A DNA stretch of 64,000 nucleotides from Candidatus Poribacteria bacterium (GTDB taxonomy: Bacteria > Poribacteria > WGA-4E > GCA-2687025): contig BPJZ01000003.1 of the NCBI GenBank assembly GCA_026004875.1, positions 62,001 to 126,000 of the forward strand. Reading direction: 5' to 3'. Below the pieces are notes generated by a model that did not search any database, was not told where the DNA came from, and worked only from the letters and a program-made list of their open reading frames with translations. The translations under genes were made by a program, and so were the position numbers. Each line of letters starts with the position of its first letter. The first letter of the stretch is position 1. Shown piece by piece: positions 1-11,126 of this stretch.

Positions 1-152
1 AGGCCTTCGGCAGCTCCGACGCACTCGTTCCCACGGACCTTCCCCTTGATTCCAAGCGATTTCAATCGTTCTGGGTCGGCATGCCGTCTCTGAGTTGGCT
101 CTTCGGAAGGAAGGATATCACATCTCTCAGCAACGGTCTTAAAGGGAACCGC

Positions 153-1241
153 TTAGACATTGAATCGGATCAAGAGCACCTCGCCGTCCTGGACGGGATA
201 CTCTTTTCCTTCCAGTCGAAGTTTGCCCGCCTCGCGGGCATGGGCGTAGGATCCCAGTTGGACCAGCTCGTCCCAGGGGATCACCTCGGCGCGGATGAAC
301 CCTCGCGCCATATCCGAGTGGATTGTTCCAGCGGCTTCGAGGGCTGTCGCGCCGCGCGGAATCGTCCAGGCGCGGGCCTCCCGCTCGTTGACGGTGAAGA
401 AGGTGATCACGTCCAGCAGCGCGTAGGATTCACGGATGACCCGCTCCAAGGCGGACTCCGGCGGCAGCCCCAGGTCTTCCCGAAAGGCGAGGGCCTCCTC
501 GTCGGGGAGCTCGGCCAGCTCCATTTCGACCTGGGCGGAGAGGACCAGCGCCCGCACCCGGGGCCGCTCCTCCAGCCCTAGGCGCTCTAGGAGCGCCCCT
601 TCTTGAGCGGCCTCCTCTTCGCCAACGTTCAGGACAATCAGCATCGGCTTTCGGGTGAGGAACTGGAATCCGCGGATCAGCCGTTCCTCTTCGGGGGAAA
701 GGTCCACCTCCCGGAGGGGCCGGCCGGCCTCCAGCGCGGAGCGGCATCGTTCCAGCGTCTCCCGTTCGCGCTGGAGCTCGGCGTCCTTTTTAACCCGGAG
801 CTCCCGATTGAGCCGTTCGAGTCGGCTTTCGGCCACCTGCAGGTCGGCCAGGAGGAGCTCCGTCTCTAAGAGAGCAAGGTCTCGCTTGGGGTCTACCGAG
901 CCGTGCTCGTGGGGGACCGCGGCGTCCTCAAACCCCCGGACAACGTGCACCAGCGCGTCCATCGTCCGTAACGTCGCAAGGAATTGGGGGGTCATGGTTC
1001 CGCGCTGGAAGGCTCCCGGTACAAGACCGCCGGTGTCTACATAGGTGATCGTCGTCGGGGTCACCTGCTTGGGTCGGAAGGTCTCGGCGAGACGCTCCAG
1101 ACGCGGGTCGCTCACCCGGACGACGGCTCGATTGGCCTGTTGGCCGGCGGCGTAGTGACCCGTTTCGGCATGCGCTTGGGTCAGCGCGTTAAAAAGCGTC
1201 GTCTTCCCAACAAAGGGCAGCCCGACGATTCCAAACTCCAC
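153..1241 (-). CDS. ychF: YchF/OLA1-type ATPase
   Basis: Translation-associated P-loop NTPase of the Obg family, intact at 362 residues, the usual YchF length. The P-loop is GLPFVGKTT (residues 7-15), the G3 motif is DTGG (about 69-72), and the G4 position reads NVGE (about 205) instead of NKxD. That is the family hallmark for preferring ATP to GTP. A charged helical segment (about 130-175) is followed by a C-terminal TGS-type region (about 275-360). The start fits because the P-loop lies the usual few residues from the N-terminus. YchF binds ribosomes and is redox-linked in other bacteria; this role is from family knowledge. The gene downstream lies outside the window. Confidence 0.95.
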   Translation of the reverse strand: MEFGIVGLPFVGKTTLFNALTQAHAETGHYAAGQQANRAVVRVSDPRLERLAETFRPKQVTPTTITYVDTGGLVPGAFQRGTMTPQFLATLRTMDALVHVVRGFEDAAVPHEHGSVDPKRDLALLETELLLADLQVAESRLERLNRELRVKKDAELQRERETLERCRSALEAGRPLREVDLSPEEERLIRGFQFLTRKPMLIVLNVGEEEAAQEGALLERLGLEERPRVRALVLSAQVEMELAELPDEEALAFREDLGLPPESALERVIRESYALLDVITFFTVNEREARAWTIPRGATALEAAGTIHSDMARGFIRAEVIPWDELVQLGSYAHAREAGKLRLEGKEYPVQDGEVLLIRFNV

Positions 1242-1260
1242 CGCCGGCGCTCCTCCCCTC

Positions 1261-1611
1261 CTACTTCGGTCCGCCGGGAGCCTGGTCCGCCCTGGAGGTC
1301 GCTTTGACCTCCCCAGCGAGTGCTCGGAGCTCCCCGATGATCCGCTGTGAGGAGCCGGCTAGTCGGTCCAGCCGTGCTTGCACCTCCTGTTCGTAGCTTT
1401 GAAGGGCGGCCTCGGTCTGCTGGGCGATCTGAGGGAACAGCCCTTCCAGCTCGGCGAGCGTCTCGGAGAGCGCCAAGAGCCGCCTCCGCAACTCGGGAAG
1501 GGGAAGAGGACCCGTTCGTTCGGCTCCTCGCAGCAGGTCCCGACAGGTCTCCAGGTCGAGGACGAACCGGTTGAGCGCCAGATGCCACGCTTCCAGGAGG
1601 TTACGACTCAC
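1261..1611 (-). CDS. small helical coiled-coil protein
   Basis: A 116-residue protein, if the GTG at 1611 is used, that I do not recognise. It is almost wholly helical, rich in Leu, Glu, Arg and Ala, with no signal peptide, membrane segment or Cys/His motif. The start overlaps the end of larB by about 11 bases and ychF follows 20 bases downstream, so it is probably co-transcribed with both. A TTG at 1632 would add seven residues and overlap larB further. Cytosolic location is inferred from the lack of a targeting signal; no function is claimed. Confidence 0.55.
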   Translation of the reverse strand: MSRNLLEAWHLALNRFVLDLETCRDLLRGAERTGPLPLPELRRRLLALSETLAELEGLFPQIAQQTEAALQSYEQEVQARLDRLAGSSQRIIGELRALAGEVKATSRADQAPGGPK

Positions 1612-2372
1612 CGGTCTTGTTCCGGGTCGCAAGACGGTTGATCAACGAGGCGGCGTATCCGGCCCCAAAGCCGTTGTCAATGTTGACGACGACCACGCCG
1701 GAGGCGCAACTGTTCAGCATCGCCAGGAGCGCCGCAGCTCCGCCGAAGCTGGCTCCGTATCCTGTGCTGGTGGGCACGGCGATCACCGGCACAGAGACCA
1801 ACCCCCCGACGACGCTGGGCAACGCCCCCTCCATGCCAGCGACAACGACGATCACGTTTGCGGCGTACAATCGGTCGGTGTTGTGGAGGAGTCGGTGGAT
1901 TCCTGCAACGCCCACGTCGTAGAGCCGTTCCACCTTTTCGCCCATCACGGTGGCCGTTTCGGCGGCCTCTTCGGCGACGGCCAGGTCTGAGGTGCCGGCG
2001 CTGACGATCAGCACCCCTTCCCGCTGCTCCAGTGGCTGTTGGATCAGCCGAATCGTTCGCGCTCGAGGGTTGTACTCTGCTTGGGGCAGCTCCCGGCGAA
2101 GGGCTTCAAAGACTTCCGGCTCGGCCCGAGTGGCAAACAGGTTCACCCCCGCGCGCGACGATCCTTTGGGCGATCTGAACGATTTCCTCGACTCGCTTGC
2201 CGGGGCAGTAGATCACCTCGGGGAACCCTTGCCTGAGCGCCCGATGGTGGTCCACTTTGGCGTGGCCCAGGTCCTCAAAGGGAAGCGCACGGAGCCGCTC
2301 CAGCGCCGTCTCTACCGGCTGACGACCCGCGGCCACCTCCTCCAGGAGCCGGCGGAGTTGAGATCGGTCCAT
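1601..2372 (-). CDS. larB: LarB, nickel-pincer cofactor carboxylase (one frameshift)
   Basis: LarB carboxylates and hydrolyses nicotinic acid adenine dinucleotide, the first step towards the nickel-pincer cofactor of lactate racemase-type enzymes. The N-terminal part (2372 to about 2150) carries the family stretch [14 protein letters not shown]. The C-terminal part is the PurE-like domain with [15 protein letters not shown] and a Gly/Ser-rich PTSTGYGAS loop. The two halves are in different frames and join at a run of five C at 2146-2150; one more base restores a continuous protein of about 257 residues. This is probably a sequencing error. larC and larE are not in the window. Confidence 0.88.
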
Positions 2373-2395
2373 GATGGGGTTGGCCTCTTCAACGG

Positions 2396-2788
2396 TTAGC
2401 TGCTGGCGGCCTCTTCGGCGGCCTCTTCAGCGGCTTCGGTCTCCGCGGCTAACTGACTCCGACGGGTCCGGTAGGCCCGTTTGCCCTCCTCGATCAGCTC
2501 GCGGAGACTGCGTACCGCTTGGTCGATCTCTTCTCGGCCGTTCTGGACCAGCTCGTCAATTCGCTCTCGGCTGTCCGTGACAAACTCCTGGATCATCTCT
2601 CGGCTCTCGTCTAAGAAGTCTAGCGTCCGATCGCGGAGATCGGCGCCGGTCTCGCGGATGCGCCGACGGGTCTCCTCGCCGGAGGCAGGAGCCAGAAGCA
2701 GCGCCGCGATTGCCCCGACCGCGCCGCCGATCAGAACGCCAAACAGCGCCGCGCCGAGAACCGATCCGTTCCGAGTCTCGTTTGCCAT
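2396..2788 (-). CDS. YtxH-domain membrane-anchored protein
   Basis: A 130-residue protein with one N-terminal glycine-rich membrane segment (about residues 9-32, GAALFGVLIGGAVGAIAALL). It is followed by the APxSGEETRRRI signature of the YtxH (general stress-type) family and a long charged amphipathic helix to an Ala/Glu-rich tail. The ATG at 2788 is preferred over upstream in-frame codons because GGGAGGAAG lies just upstream of it. The gene directly follows a DUF948-like gene. YtxH and DUF948 genes are often neighbours in other bacteria and are thought to act at the membrane, but their roles are unclear. Confidence 0.8.
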   Translation of the reverse strand: MANETRNGSVLGAALFGVLIGGAVGAIAALLLAPASGEETRRRIRETGADLRDRTLDFLDESREMIQEFVTDSRERIDELVQNGREEIDQAVRSLRELIEEGKRAYRTRRSQLAAETEAAEEAAEEAASS

Positions 2789-3363
2789 GGTACTTCCTCC
2801 CGATGGGTGATAAAGCAGCCGATCTCTTCTGGTCGTTCTTTTTTCACTGAGGCGTTGCGTTTCGTTCGCTTCCGTCGTCGGACCAGCCGCTTGAGGGGCA
2901 CCGCCCGAAGAACGGCGCGCATGCCGTACCAAAGGCTGGCCAACTCGATCACCGGCCGGAAGACGCGATCGCGATAATGACGAACGCGTTCCACCGTCTC
3001 GTGGGTGACCTGGTACCCCTCCTCGACGATCTGAGCCGCCCGCTGGGCCGTTCGGCTGAGGTCCGCGGAGGCCCGCTCGACGTGGATCACCGTCGGAACC
3101 AGGTGCTCTGGCGGTGGGTTTCGTTCAGCGCATCGGTGAGCGCCCGCGCCGAAAGGAGCAACTCGCCCACCTGTTTGGACTGCTCCCGGAGCAGCGCGAC
3201 CGCCTCGTCCATCGAGTCCACCAACCGGTTGAGCCCGCGCAGCAGCGGGCGCACCTCCCGGAAGCATCACCAGCCCGACAACCATCGCCCCCAGCCCCAG
3301 GACGATGATCGCGAGATCGCGAACCAGCGGAACCCACGTCGCCACCAAGACGCTCCTTGTCAT
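2731..3363 (-). CDS. DUF948-like membrane protein (two frameshifts)
   Basis: The protein starts with a single transmembrane segment (about residues 15-35, LAIIVLGLGAMVVGLVM). After a frame change near 3250 a long amphipathic helix continues in another frame (for example LLRGLNRLVDSMDEAVALL). Near 3110 the frame changes back and runs into a basic tail. Membrane anchor plus long coiled coil is the layout of DUF948/YoxC-type proteins, and the YtxH partner lies just downstream. The given end overlaps the YtxH start by 58 bases. A stop in another frame at 2844-2846 may be the true end if one more base is wrong. Assignment is by architecture, not by a diagnostic motif. Confidence 0.5.
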   Translation of the reverse strand: MTRSVLVATWVPLVRDLAIIVLGLGAMVVGLVMLPGGAPAAARAQPVGGLDGRGGRAAPGAVQTGGRVAPFGAGAHRCAERNPPPEHLVPTVIHVERASADLSRTAQRAAQIVEEGYQVTHETVERVRHYRDRVFRPVIELASLWYGMRAVLRAVPLKRLVRRRKRTKRNASVKKERPEEIGCFITHREEVPWQTRLGTDRFSARRCLAF

Positions 3364-3446
3364 CGGCCTTCGCCGTTAGTGTAGCGAGTCGCTCGCGTGC
3401 TGTCGAGGGGGGACCGGCTTTTGGGAAGACCGCCTGGACTACTCTC

Positions 3447-6107
3447 CTAGGCGTTCAGCTTCTGGCGGACGAACGGAACGACCGCGTCGAGAGCCTCCCG
3501 CAGCTTAGAGGGGTCCCGTCCTCCGGCCTGAGCCAACTCGGGCCGTCCTCCCCCGCCGCCGCCGGTGATGCTGGCCACATGCTTGGCCAGGTCTCCGGCG
3601 CGGATTCCCTTCTCCCGGACCAGGTCGGGAGTCACCCCGACGACAAAGGCGGGCTTTTGTCCAATGACCGAGCCGAGCACCACCACGCCGGAGCCTAACC
3701 GCTGCTTGAGGGCGTCCACCATAGCGATTAGCTCCTCCCGCTCGACCCCCTCAACCGAAGCGGCAACGATCCGCAGGCCGTTCAGCGCCGTCGCCTCGGA
3801 AAGGTAACGGTCCAGCGAGGCCATCGCCGCCCGGCGACGCAGCTCCGCTGTCTCCCGTTCCAGGGATTTCAGCTCGGCCAAAAGCCGCTCCAGCCGCTCG
3901 ATCAGTTCCTCCCGCTGGCGGGCACCAACAACGCTGGCGGCCTCGCGGAGCGTCCGTTCCGCCTCCCGAATCGTTTCGTAGGCGCCCCAGCCGGTCACCG
4001 CCTCCACCCGGCGAACGCCCGAGGCGGAGCTCCCTTCTCGGAGCAGTCGAAACGGTCCCACCTCCGCCGTGCCGGAGACATGAGTTCCACCGCACAGCTC
4101 CAGGCTCACTTCGCCCATCTGGACCGTCCGGACGATCTCGCCGTACTTCTCGCCAAAGAGGGCCATCGCTCCTCGGCGCTTCGCCTCGTCCAGCGGCATC
4201 CACTCCACGACGACCGGAAGGTTGGCCAGCACTTGCTCGTTTACGAAGGCCTCGATCTCCTCCAAGGCGCTCTGAGGTACCGCCTCGTAGTGGGTAAAGT
4301 CGAACCGCAGCCGATCCGGCGCGACCAACGATCCGGCCTGGGTGACGTGATCCCCCAGAAACTTCCGCAGCGCTGCATGAAGGAGATGGGTTGCCGAGTG
4401 GGCCCGCATCGTCGCCCGACGACGGTCGGCGTCCACCCGCGCCCTCACGGGAGCGGTTAGGTCCTCCGGAAGCCGGTCCACGATGTGAACGATCGTTCCG
4501 TCCTCGTCCTTCTGAGTGTCCAGGACCCGGACGACCTCTTCTCCGATCTCCAAAGTGCCTTGGTCGCCGATCTGTCCGCCGGACTCGGCATAAAACGGCG
4601 TTCGGTCCAGAACGAGCTGGTAGACGGGGTTGCCTTGGGCGTCCCGGAGCACCCGTGCCCGTCGGATTTGGGCCTCCGGTTCCTCCAACGACTCGTAGCC
4701 GGTGAACTCCGAATCGGGGCCCTCGCTGACCGTCTGCCAGCGGGCCACCTCGGACAGATCCAACTGGAACCGCTGAGCTGCGCGAGCGCGTTCCCGCTGT
4801 TGCTCCATCAGCTCCTCAAACCGCTCCTGGTCCACCGTCATTCCCCGCTCCCGAGCCAAAAGCTGGGTCAGGTCCAGGGGGAACCCGTAGGTATCGTACA
4901 GTCGGAAGGCCTCTTCGCCGGGAACGGTCCGTTCGCCGCTGGCCTCCAGGCGACCGGCGATCTCTTCGAACAGCTCCAGACCCCGGTCCAGCGTCCGGCC
5001 AAAGGACTCCTCCTCGGCGCGGATCACCCGTTGGACGTGCTCCTGTCGTTCGGCGATCTCTGGGAACACGTCGCCCATCGTCTCGACGAGCACCGGCACC
5101 AGTTGGAACAGAAACGGGTCGGTAAAGCCCAGCACGCGCCCGTATCGCACCGCCCGCCGGAGGATTCGTCGGATCACATATCCCCGGCCTTCGTTCCCCG
5201 GGAGCCCTCCATCGGCGATCGTGAAGGCCAGCATGCGAATGTGATCGGCGATCACCCGCGTTGGGACGCGCACCGAGCGCTCATCGCCGGTCTCGTAGTC
5301 GGTCCCGGACAGCTCTTCGATCCGTTGGATCAGCGGCGTGAAGATATCGGTGTCGTAGTTGGACCGCTTCCCCTGGAGGACCGCTGTGATCCGCTCAAAC
5401 CCCATCCCCGTGTCGACGTGGTGGGCAGGGAGCGGTTCCAATTTGCCGTCGCTCCGGCGATTGAACTGGATGAAGACCAGGTTCCAAACCTCCACCACCT
5501 CCGGAGAGCCGGCGTTGACCAGCTTCCCGCCGGAGCCGTCAGGGGTCAGGTCAATATGGATCTCCGAGCAGGGGCCACAAGGCCCCGTTTCGCCCATCTC
5601 CCAGAAGTTGTCCTTTTTACCGAACCGGAGGATGTGGCTGGGGTCCATGTCGGTGACGCTGGTCCACAGCTCTGCGGCCTCCTCGTCCGGCGGAACGCCG
5701 TCCTCTTCGTCCCCGGCGAAGACGGTCGCATAGAGCCGGTCCTTGGGGAGCCCCCAGACTTCGGTGAGTAGCTCCCAGGCCCAGGCGATCGCCTCCTTTT
5801 TAAAATAATCCCCAAACGACCAGTTCCCCAACATCTCGAAGAAGGTGTGGTGGTGGTGGGAGTAGCCCACCTCTTCGAGATCGTTGTGCTTCCCGGAGAC
5901 GCGCACGCACTTTTGGGTGTCCGCAGCGCGCTTGTAGGGCCGGGTGCCGATCCCCAGGAACACGTCTTTGAACTGGTTCATCCCGGCGTTGGTGAACAGC
6001 AGCGTCGGATCGTTTTGGGGAATCAGCGGGGCGCTGGGCACGATGGTGTGTCCCCGCTCTTCAAAGAAGCGCAAAAACTCGCTGCGAATCGCTCTTGAGG
6101 TGCGCAT
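3447..6107 (-). CDS. alaS: alanyl-tRNA synthetase
   Basis: Charges tRNA-Ala. It is intact at 886 residues, close to the bacterial norm. Class II catalytic core elements are clear near the N-terminus (LLFTNAGMNQFKDVFLG; HHHHTFFEMLGNWSFGDYFK; GETGPCGPCSEIH). The editing domain keeps the zinc ligands HSATHLLH (about residue 569) and CGGTH (about 672). The C-Ala region ends with the glycine-rich SITGGGGGGRPELAQAGG stretch (beginning about 848). recX lies 22 bases downstream on the same strand. The start is chosen because MRTSRAIRSEFLRFFEERGH matches the family N-terminus. Confidence 0.98.
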   Translation of the reverse strand: MRTSRAIRSEFLRFFEERGHTIVPSAPLIPQNDPTLLFTNAGMNQFKDVFLGIGTRPYKRAADTQKCVRVSGKHNDLEEVGYSHHHHTFFEMLGNWSFGDYFKKEAIAWAWELLTEVWGLPKDRLYATVFAGDEEDGVPPDEEAAELWTSVTDMDPSHILRFGKKDNFWEMGETGPCGPCSEIHIDLTPDGSGGKLVNAGSPEVVEVWNLVFIQFNRRSDGKLEPLPAHHVDTGMGFERITAVLQGKRSNYDTDIFTPLIQRIEELSGTDYETGDERSVRVPTRVIADHIRMLAFTIADGGLPGNEGRGYVIRRILRRAVRYGRVLGFTDPFLFQLVPVLVETMGDVFPEIAERQEHVQRVIRAEEESFGRTLDRGLELFEEIAGRLEASGERTVPGEEAFRLYDTYGFPLDLTQLLARERGMTVDQERFEELMEQQRERARAAQRFQLDLSEVARWQTVSEGPDSEFTGYESLEEPEAQIRRARVLRDAQGNPVYQLVLDRTPFYAESGGQIGDQGTLEIGEEVVRVLDTQKDEDGTIVHIVDRLPEDLTAPVRARVDADRRRATMRAHSATHLLHAALRKFLGDHVTQAGSLVAPDRLRFDFTHYEAVPQSALEEIEAFVNEQVLANLPVVVEWMPLDEAKRRGAMALFGEKYGEIVRTVQMGEVSLELCGGTHVSGTAEVGPFRLLREGSSASGVRRVEAVTGWGAYETIREAERTLREAASVVGARQREELIERLERLLAELKSLERETAELRRRAAMASLDRYLSEATALNGLRIVAASVEGVEREELIAMVDALKQRLGSGVVVLGSVIGQKPAFVVGVTPDLVREKGIRAGDLAKHVASITGGGGGGRPELAQAGGRDPSKLREALDAVVPFVRQKLNA

Positions 6108-6128
6108 GCTCCAAACCCTTTCCTGAGA

Positions 6129-6776
6129 TCAGGACCGGACGGGCTCCTCGTCGGGGAACAGCTCCTGGAGGACTTCACGGACGACTTCGTACTCAAACCC
6201 CCGGCGGAGCAGAAAGTGGTACATCCGCCGGCGGGCTACCTCTTGCGGAAGCGTCCGGTACTGGCGCGCTTGGCGCTGTGCCGCCCGACGGGCGGCCTCG
6301 CGCTCGTCGGCCACGGTGAGCACCCTCAACACCCGATCAATGGTCTCCTGGTCCACGCCGCGCCGATGAAGCTCCCACCTGAGCGCCCGGCGTCCCCGGG
6401 GCCGGTTCCGCATCCGCTCGGAGACGTACGCTTGCGCAAAGCGCTCGTCAGAGATCAGCTCCAACCGTTGCAGTTCAGCGATCGCGTAGTCTACCGCTGC
6501 TGGCCCAAAGCCCTTGCGCCGAAGCCGCTCTTCGATCTCCCGACGGGTGAACGGCCGCAGTCGGAGCAGGTCCAACGCCGCCGACTTGGCCCGAATCCGC
6601 TCGTCCTCGGCGCGAATCGCCCCAAGCTCCTCCGGCGTCAGCGTGCGGCCAATATACAGCCCATGCCGCAACAGAAGCCCCGCGTCCAAACTGAACGCCT
6701 CGCCGTTGGACAGCTCCACCTGTCGGCGGCTGGACCAGTGAGGAATGTGATGAATGGCAACGATCTCCAGGGCCAT
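6129..6776 (-). CDS. recX: RecX regulatory protein
   Basis: RecX family modulator of the RecA filament, 215 residues. The repeated three-helix modules are visible: LRLRPFTRREIEERLRRKGF, SDERFAQAYVSERMR, and RGRRALRWELHRRGV. It lies 22 bases downstream of the alaS start on the same strand, but alaS is transcribed away from it, so recX is the first gene of the pair. recA is not in the window. A perfect inverted repeat lies 60-90 bases upstream (6835-6867), which might be an operator. Function rests on family similarity. Confidence 0.88.
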   Translation of the reverse strand: MALEIVAIHHIPHWSSRRQVELSNGEAFSLDAGLLLRHGLYIGRTLTPEELGAIRAEDERIRAKSAALDLLRLRPFTRREIEERLRRKGFGPAAVDYAIAELQRLELISDERFAQAYVSERMRNRPRGRRALRWELHRRGVDQETIDRVLRVLTVADEREAARRAAQRQARQYRTLPQEVARRRMYHFLLRRGFEYEVVREVLQELFPDEEPVRS

Positions 6777-6834
6777 CGGCCAGAGTCCTCAACGGCTTCT
6801 TGAATGTTAGGGGCGTCCCCGTCCCGGATTGTTC

Positions 6835-6867
6835 GGACGTTCATCTCAATGATATCATTGAACGTCC
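6835..6867. promoter_or_regulatory. inverted repeat between recX and the divergent membrane-protein gene
   Basis: GGACGTTCA (6835-6843) and TGAACGTCC (6859-6867) are perfect inverted arms around a core that is itself a perfect palindrome, AATGATATCATT (6848-6859). The site lies in the 175-base divergent gap between recX and the plus-strand gene starting near 6952. A two-fold symmetric site here is what a dimeric repressor would bind. LexA is a guess because recX is damage-regulated in some bacteria, but the arms do not match a LexA box I know. Confidence 0.4.
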
Positions 6868-6951
6868 TGAGACGGCGGAAAAGTTGGCTCCAGCCGGACC
6901 GAGAATCGGTCGGAGGTCGAAGATCGGAACCCTCGGAGGGCCTGCGCTGAG

Positions 6952-7885
6952 ATGGGCACTCTAGCCCAGAACGGATTACAGATTCTCATGTTTCTTGGCG
7001 CGGTGAGCCTACTGGGGCTTTCCGTTTGTAGTCTGGCGCCGCCCTCCAGAGTACTATTGGCGCTGTCCTCAGTGTCGCGCGGCGAACACCGGCCTCATTC
7101 GCGAGTGCCACCGCTGCAGCTACCGGGTTCCCGAGGAGATTCTTCCGCATCTGTTGCGGGCGAATTGGAAGTTCTCCGATCTGGTGGCGCTGTATCTAAC
7201 GACGATGGTCGTTGCGCTCTCCTTATGGACGGTGCTGGCCATCGCCTTGGGACCGGCTCGGACGGCCTCCCGGCCGGAGGAGCTGCTCGCTGCAGCTCAG
7301 GAGCCAGAATCGGCCTGGATTTTAGCCACTCTGCTCGCAGGAGCCCTGACGCTGCTTTCCCTTTGGGTGCTGGGCAACCGATTTCGGTGGACGCTCCCGG
7401 AGCTGGGGCTCCATACCTTCCGGCTAGTAGAGATGGTGACCCTCGGCGTGGTTGTCGGGGCGGTCGCCTTCGGTTTTGGGCTGTTGGTTCTGTTGGCAGT
7501 CGGCTGGCTGATTCAAGGATCGGCCAGCACGGCGATGCTTTTGCGCGTCTTTCCGGTGCGGGCGACCGATCCACTTTGGGTGCTCATCGTCCCAACGCTG
7601 CTGGTGCTCAATCCGCTGGGGGCGGAGCTGTTCTTCCGCGGAATGTTCTACCGTTATGCGCGCGCCCGATGGCGCCCTCGGGTGGCGCTGTGGGTTACGG
7701 CGCTCTTCTTTGCCCTGGCCTCTGGGACGATCGGGCCGACGGCCTCACTGGTGCTGTTGGGGGCGGTCAACTGTCTGCTCTTTGAGCGAACCGGCTCGCT
7801 GGTGCCTGGAATCGCGGCCAACAGTACGCTCGGCTTGGCGATGGTCCTCTGGGCGCTGATCCAGCAGGCAACGCTTGGACTCTAA
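6952..7885 (+). CDS. zinc-ribbon plus CPBP-family membrane protein (probable frameshift)
   Basis: From 7154 the frame encodes a multi-pass membrane protein of the CPBP/Abi (CAAX protease-like) family, with several hydrophobic segments and the motif-1 region LGAELFFRGMFYRYAR. The same frame is open upstream and encodes a compact zinc ribbon, CPQCRAANTG then CHRCSYR, fused to the membrane part. No start codon exists in that frame before a stop at 7004. A one-base change at CCC 7042-7044 links it to ATG 6952 and a hydrophobic N-terminus. Motif 1 has AE where proteases have EE, and no FxxxH follows, so protease activity is doubtful. Confidence 0.6.
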
Positions 7886-7894
7886 GGGTAAACG

Positions 7895-9643
<1,749 letters not shown>

Positions 9644-9647
<4 letters not shown>

Positions 9648-11126
9648 CGTTCTCGCTCCTCTCCGGTGTACCGTCGGTCCCGATAGGGGGAGATCAGCGG
9701 CCCTTCGGGACAGGTCAACCGTCCGTTTTGAACCCATCCGCAGTTTCGGGCCTCCAGCTCCGCGATCAGGTAGCCCTTCCAGCGTTCCACCATGGCGCGA
9801 TGAGCCGGACTTTCGGCCAGGGTCGCGAAGCTCTCCAGGATCCGCGTCTAAGTCGAAGAACTGGTAACGGTCTATCCGAGGGAGCCAGATCAGCTTCCGG
9901 TGGCCGTTGGTGACGCTACTGCATCTCCTGTTCTGGAGCGTAGCAGGTGCAGTGCTCGCCGTGAATGTACCGGCGCCATCGGGCGTTTGGCTGCTCCCCG
10001 CGCAAGAAGGGCAGGAGGCTCCTTCCGTCTACAGTGGGAGGGATCTCTAGTCCAGCCGCTTCTAAGAGCGTCGGCATCACGTCTTGGAGCCCGACAACCG
10101 CGTCGATCACCTGCCCCACGCGGCCAAGATTCGCCCGCCGGCGGGGCGATCAGGAGCGGAATCCGAGCGCTCCCCTCGTAGGCGTACGTCTTTCGCCAGA
10201 GGTGATGGTCTCCCATCATATCCCCCGTGGTCCGAGGTGAACAGAAACCAGGTGTTCCGGTAGGCCCTCTGGCTGATGGCGCCGAAGCCAGTTCATCAGC
10301 CGCCCGATCTGGGTGTCAATGAAGTTGATCTCGCCGTAGTAACCCGCCCGGGCTCGATGAACGCGACGCGGAGAGAGCCGACCGCACCAAGCGTTCACGC
10401 TGGTGACCGGCCGGTCGAACATCTCCGCCCAGTCCCCAATGTGCGGCTCTGGCAACTCCATCCGATCGTAGTAGTCAAAGTACGGCTGTGGGGGGACATA
10501 GGGCGAATGAGGCCGGGCAAAGCTGATGTTCAAAAAGAACGGACGCGAAAAGTCCCGCTGGGCCAAAAAGTGGATCGCCCGAGTCATCGTCCAAGCGGTC
10601 GGATGGAGGGTACTCTTCAGTGTGCCACGGCCGGGCCATCCAAGAGTTCCAGTCCACACCGTGGTCGTCCGGGGTGATGTCGCGCCGTTTCTCCCGGTCG
10701 AACCACTCGCGGTAGTCGTCCTTTTGGTTGTCCCGAAAGAGCCGGCCCGACTCGTCCAGCTCGCGGGACTCGAACCCCATCGAGGCCCGTTGGGGGGTGA
10801 AGTGCCCCCTTGCCGACCAGATGGGTTTGGTACCCGGCCTTTTGAAACTCGCCGGCTAACGTGTGGGGAAAGTCATTGGGGATCGGTCCCTGGCCGCGTC
10901 CCATCCCTAAAATGCCGGTGTGCCATTGATTCATGCCGGTCCAGAGGATCGCTCGCGCCGGGAGACAGGAGGGTACCTCCGAGTAGGCCTTTGGAAAGTA
11001 GGCCCCGCGAGCGGCTAACTCGTCCAGGTGGGGCGTCTCAAGGACTGGGTGCCCGGCGACGCCCAGGCAGTCGCCGCGCATCTGATCAGCCAGGATCAGG
11101 ATCACGTTCGGGGGCGCTTCCGACAT
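9644..11126 (-). CDS. type I sulfatase (multiple frameshifts)
   Basis: Arylsulfatase-family enzyme of about 494 residues. The N-terminus NVILILADQMRGDCLG gives the metal-binding Asp, and CLPAR is the CxPxR signature whose cysteine is converted to formylglycine. Later segments in changing frames include RPFFLNISFARPHSPY, GYYGEINFIDTQIGRL, MMGDHHLWRKTYAYEG and DGRSLLPFLRGE. At least six one-base shifts break the gene, for example in the C run at 10805-10809. No signal peptide is seen, so a cytosolic enzyme is likely. The start overlaps the fused ABC ATPase gene by 41 bases and the end overlaps hemB as ATGA. The substrate is unknown. Confidence 0.8.

Noticed and set aside
1-152. Partial gene at the left edge
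   Set aside because: Open frames exist but none shows a recognisable domain or start; nothing can be supported.
4485-5771. A 428-codon open frame opposite alaS
   Set aside because: It lies wholly antisense to a clear alanyl-tRNA synthetase and has no recognisable motif; long shadow frames are expected at this GC content.
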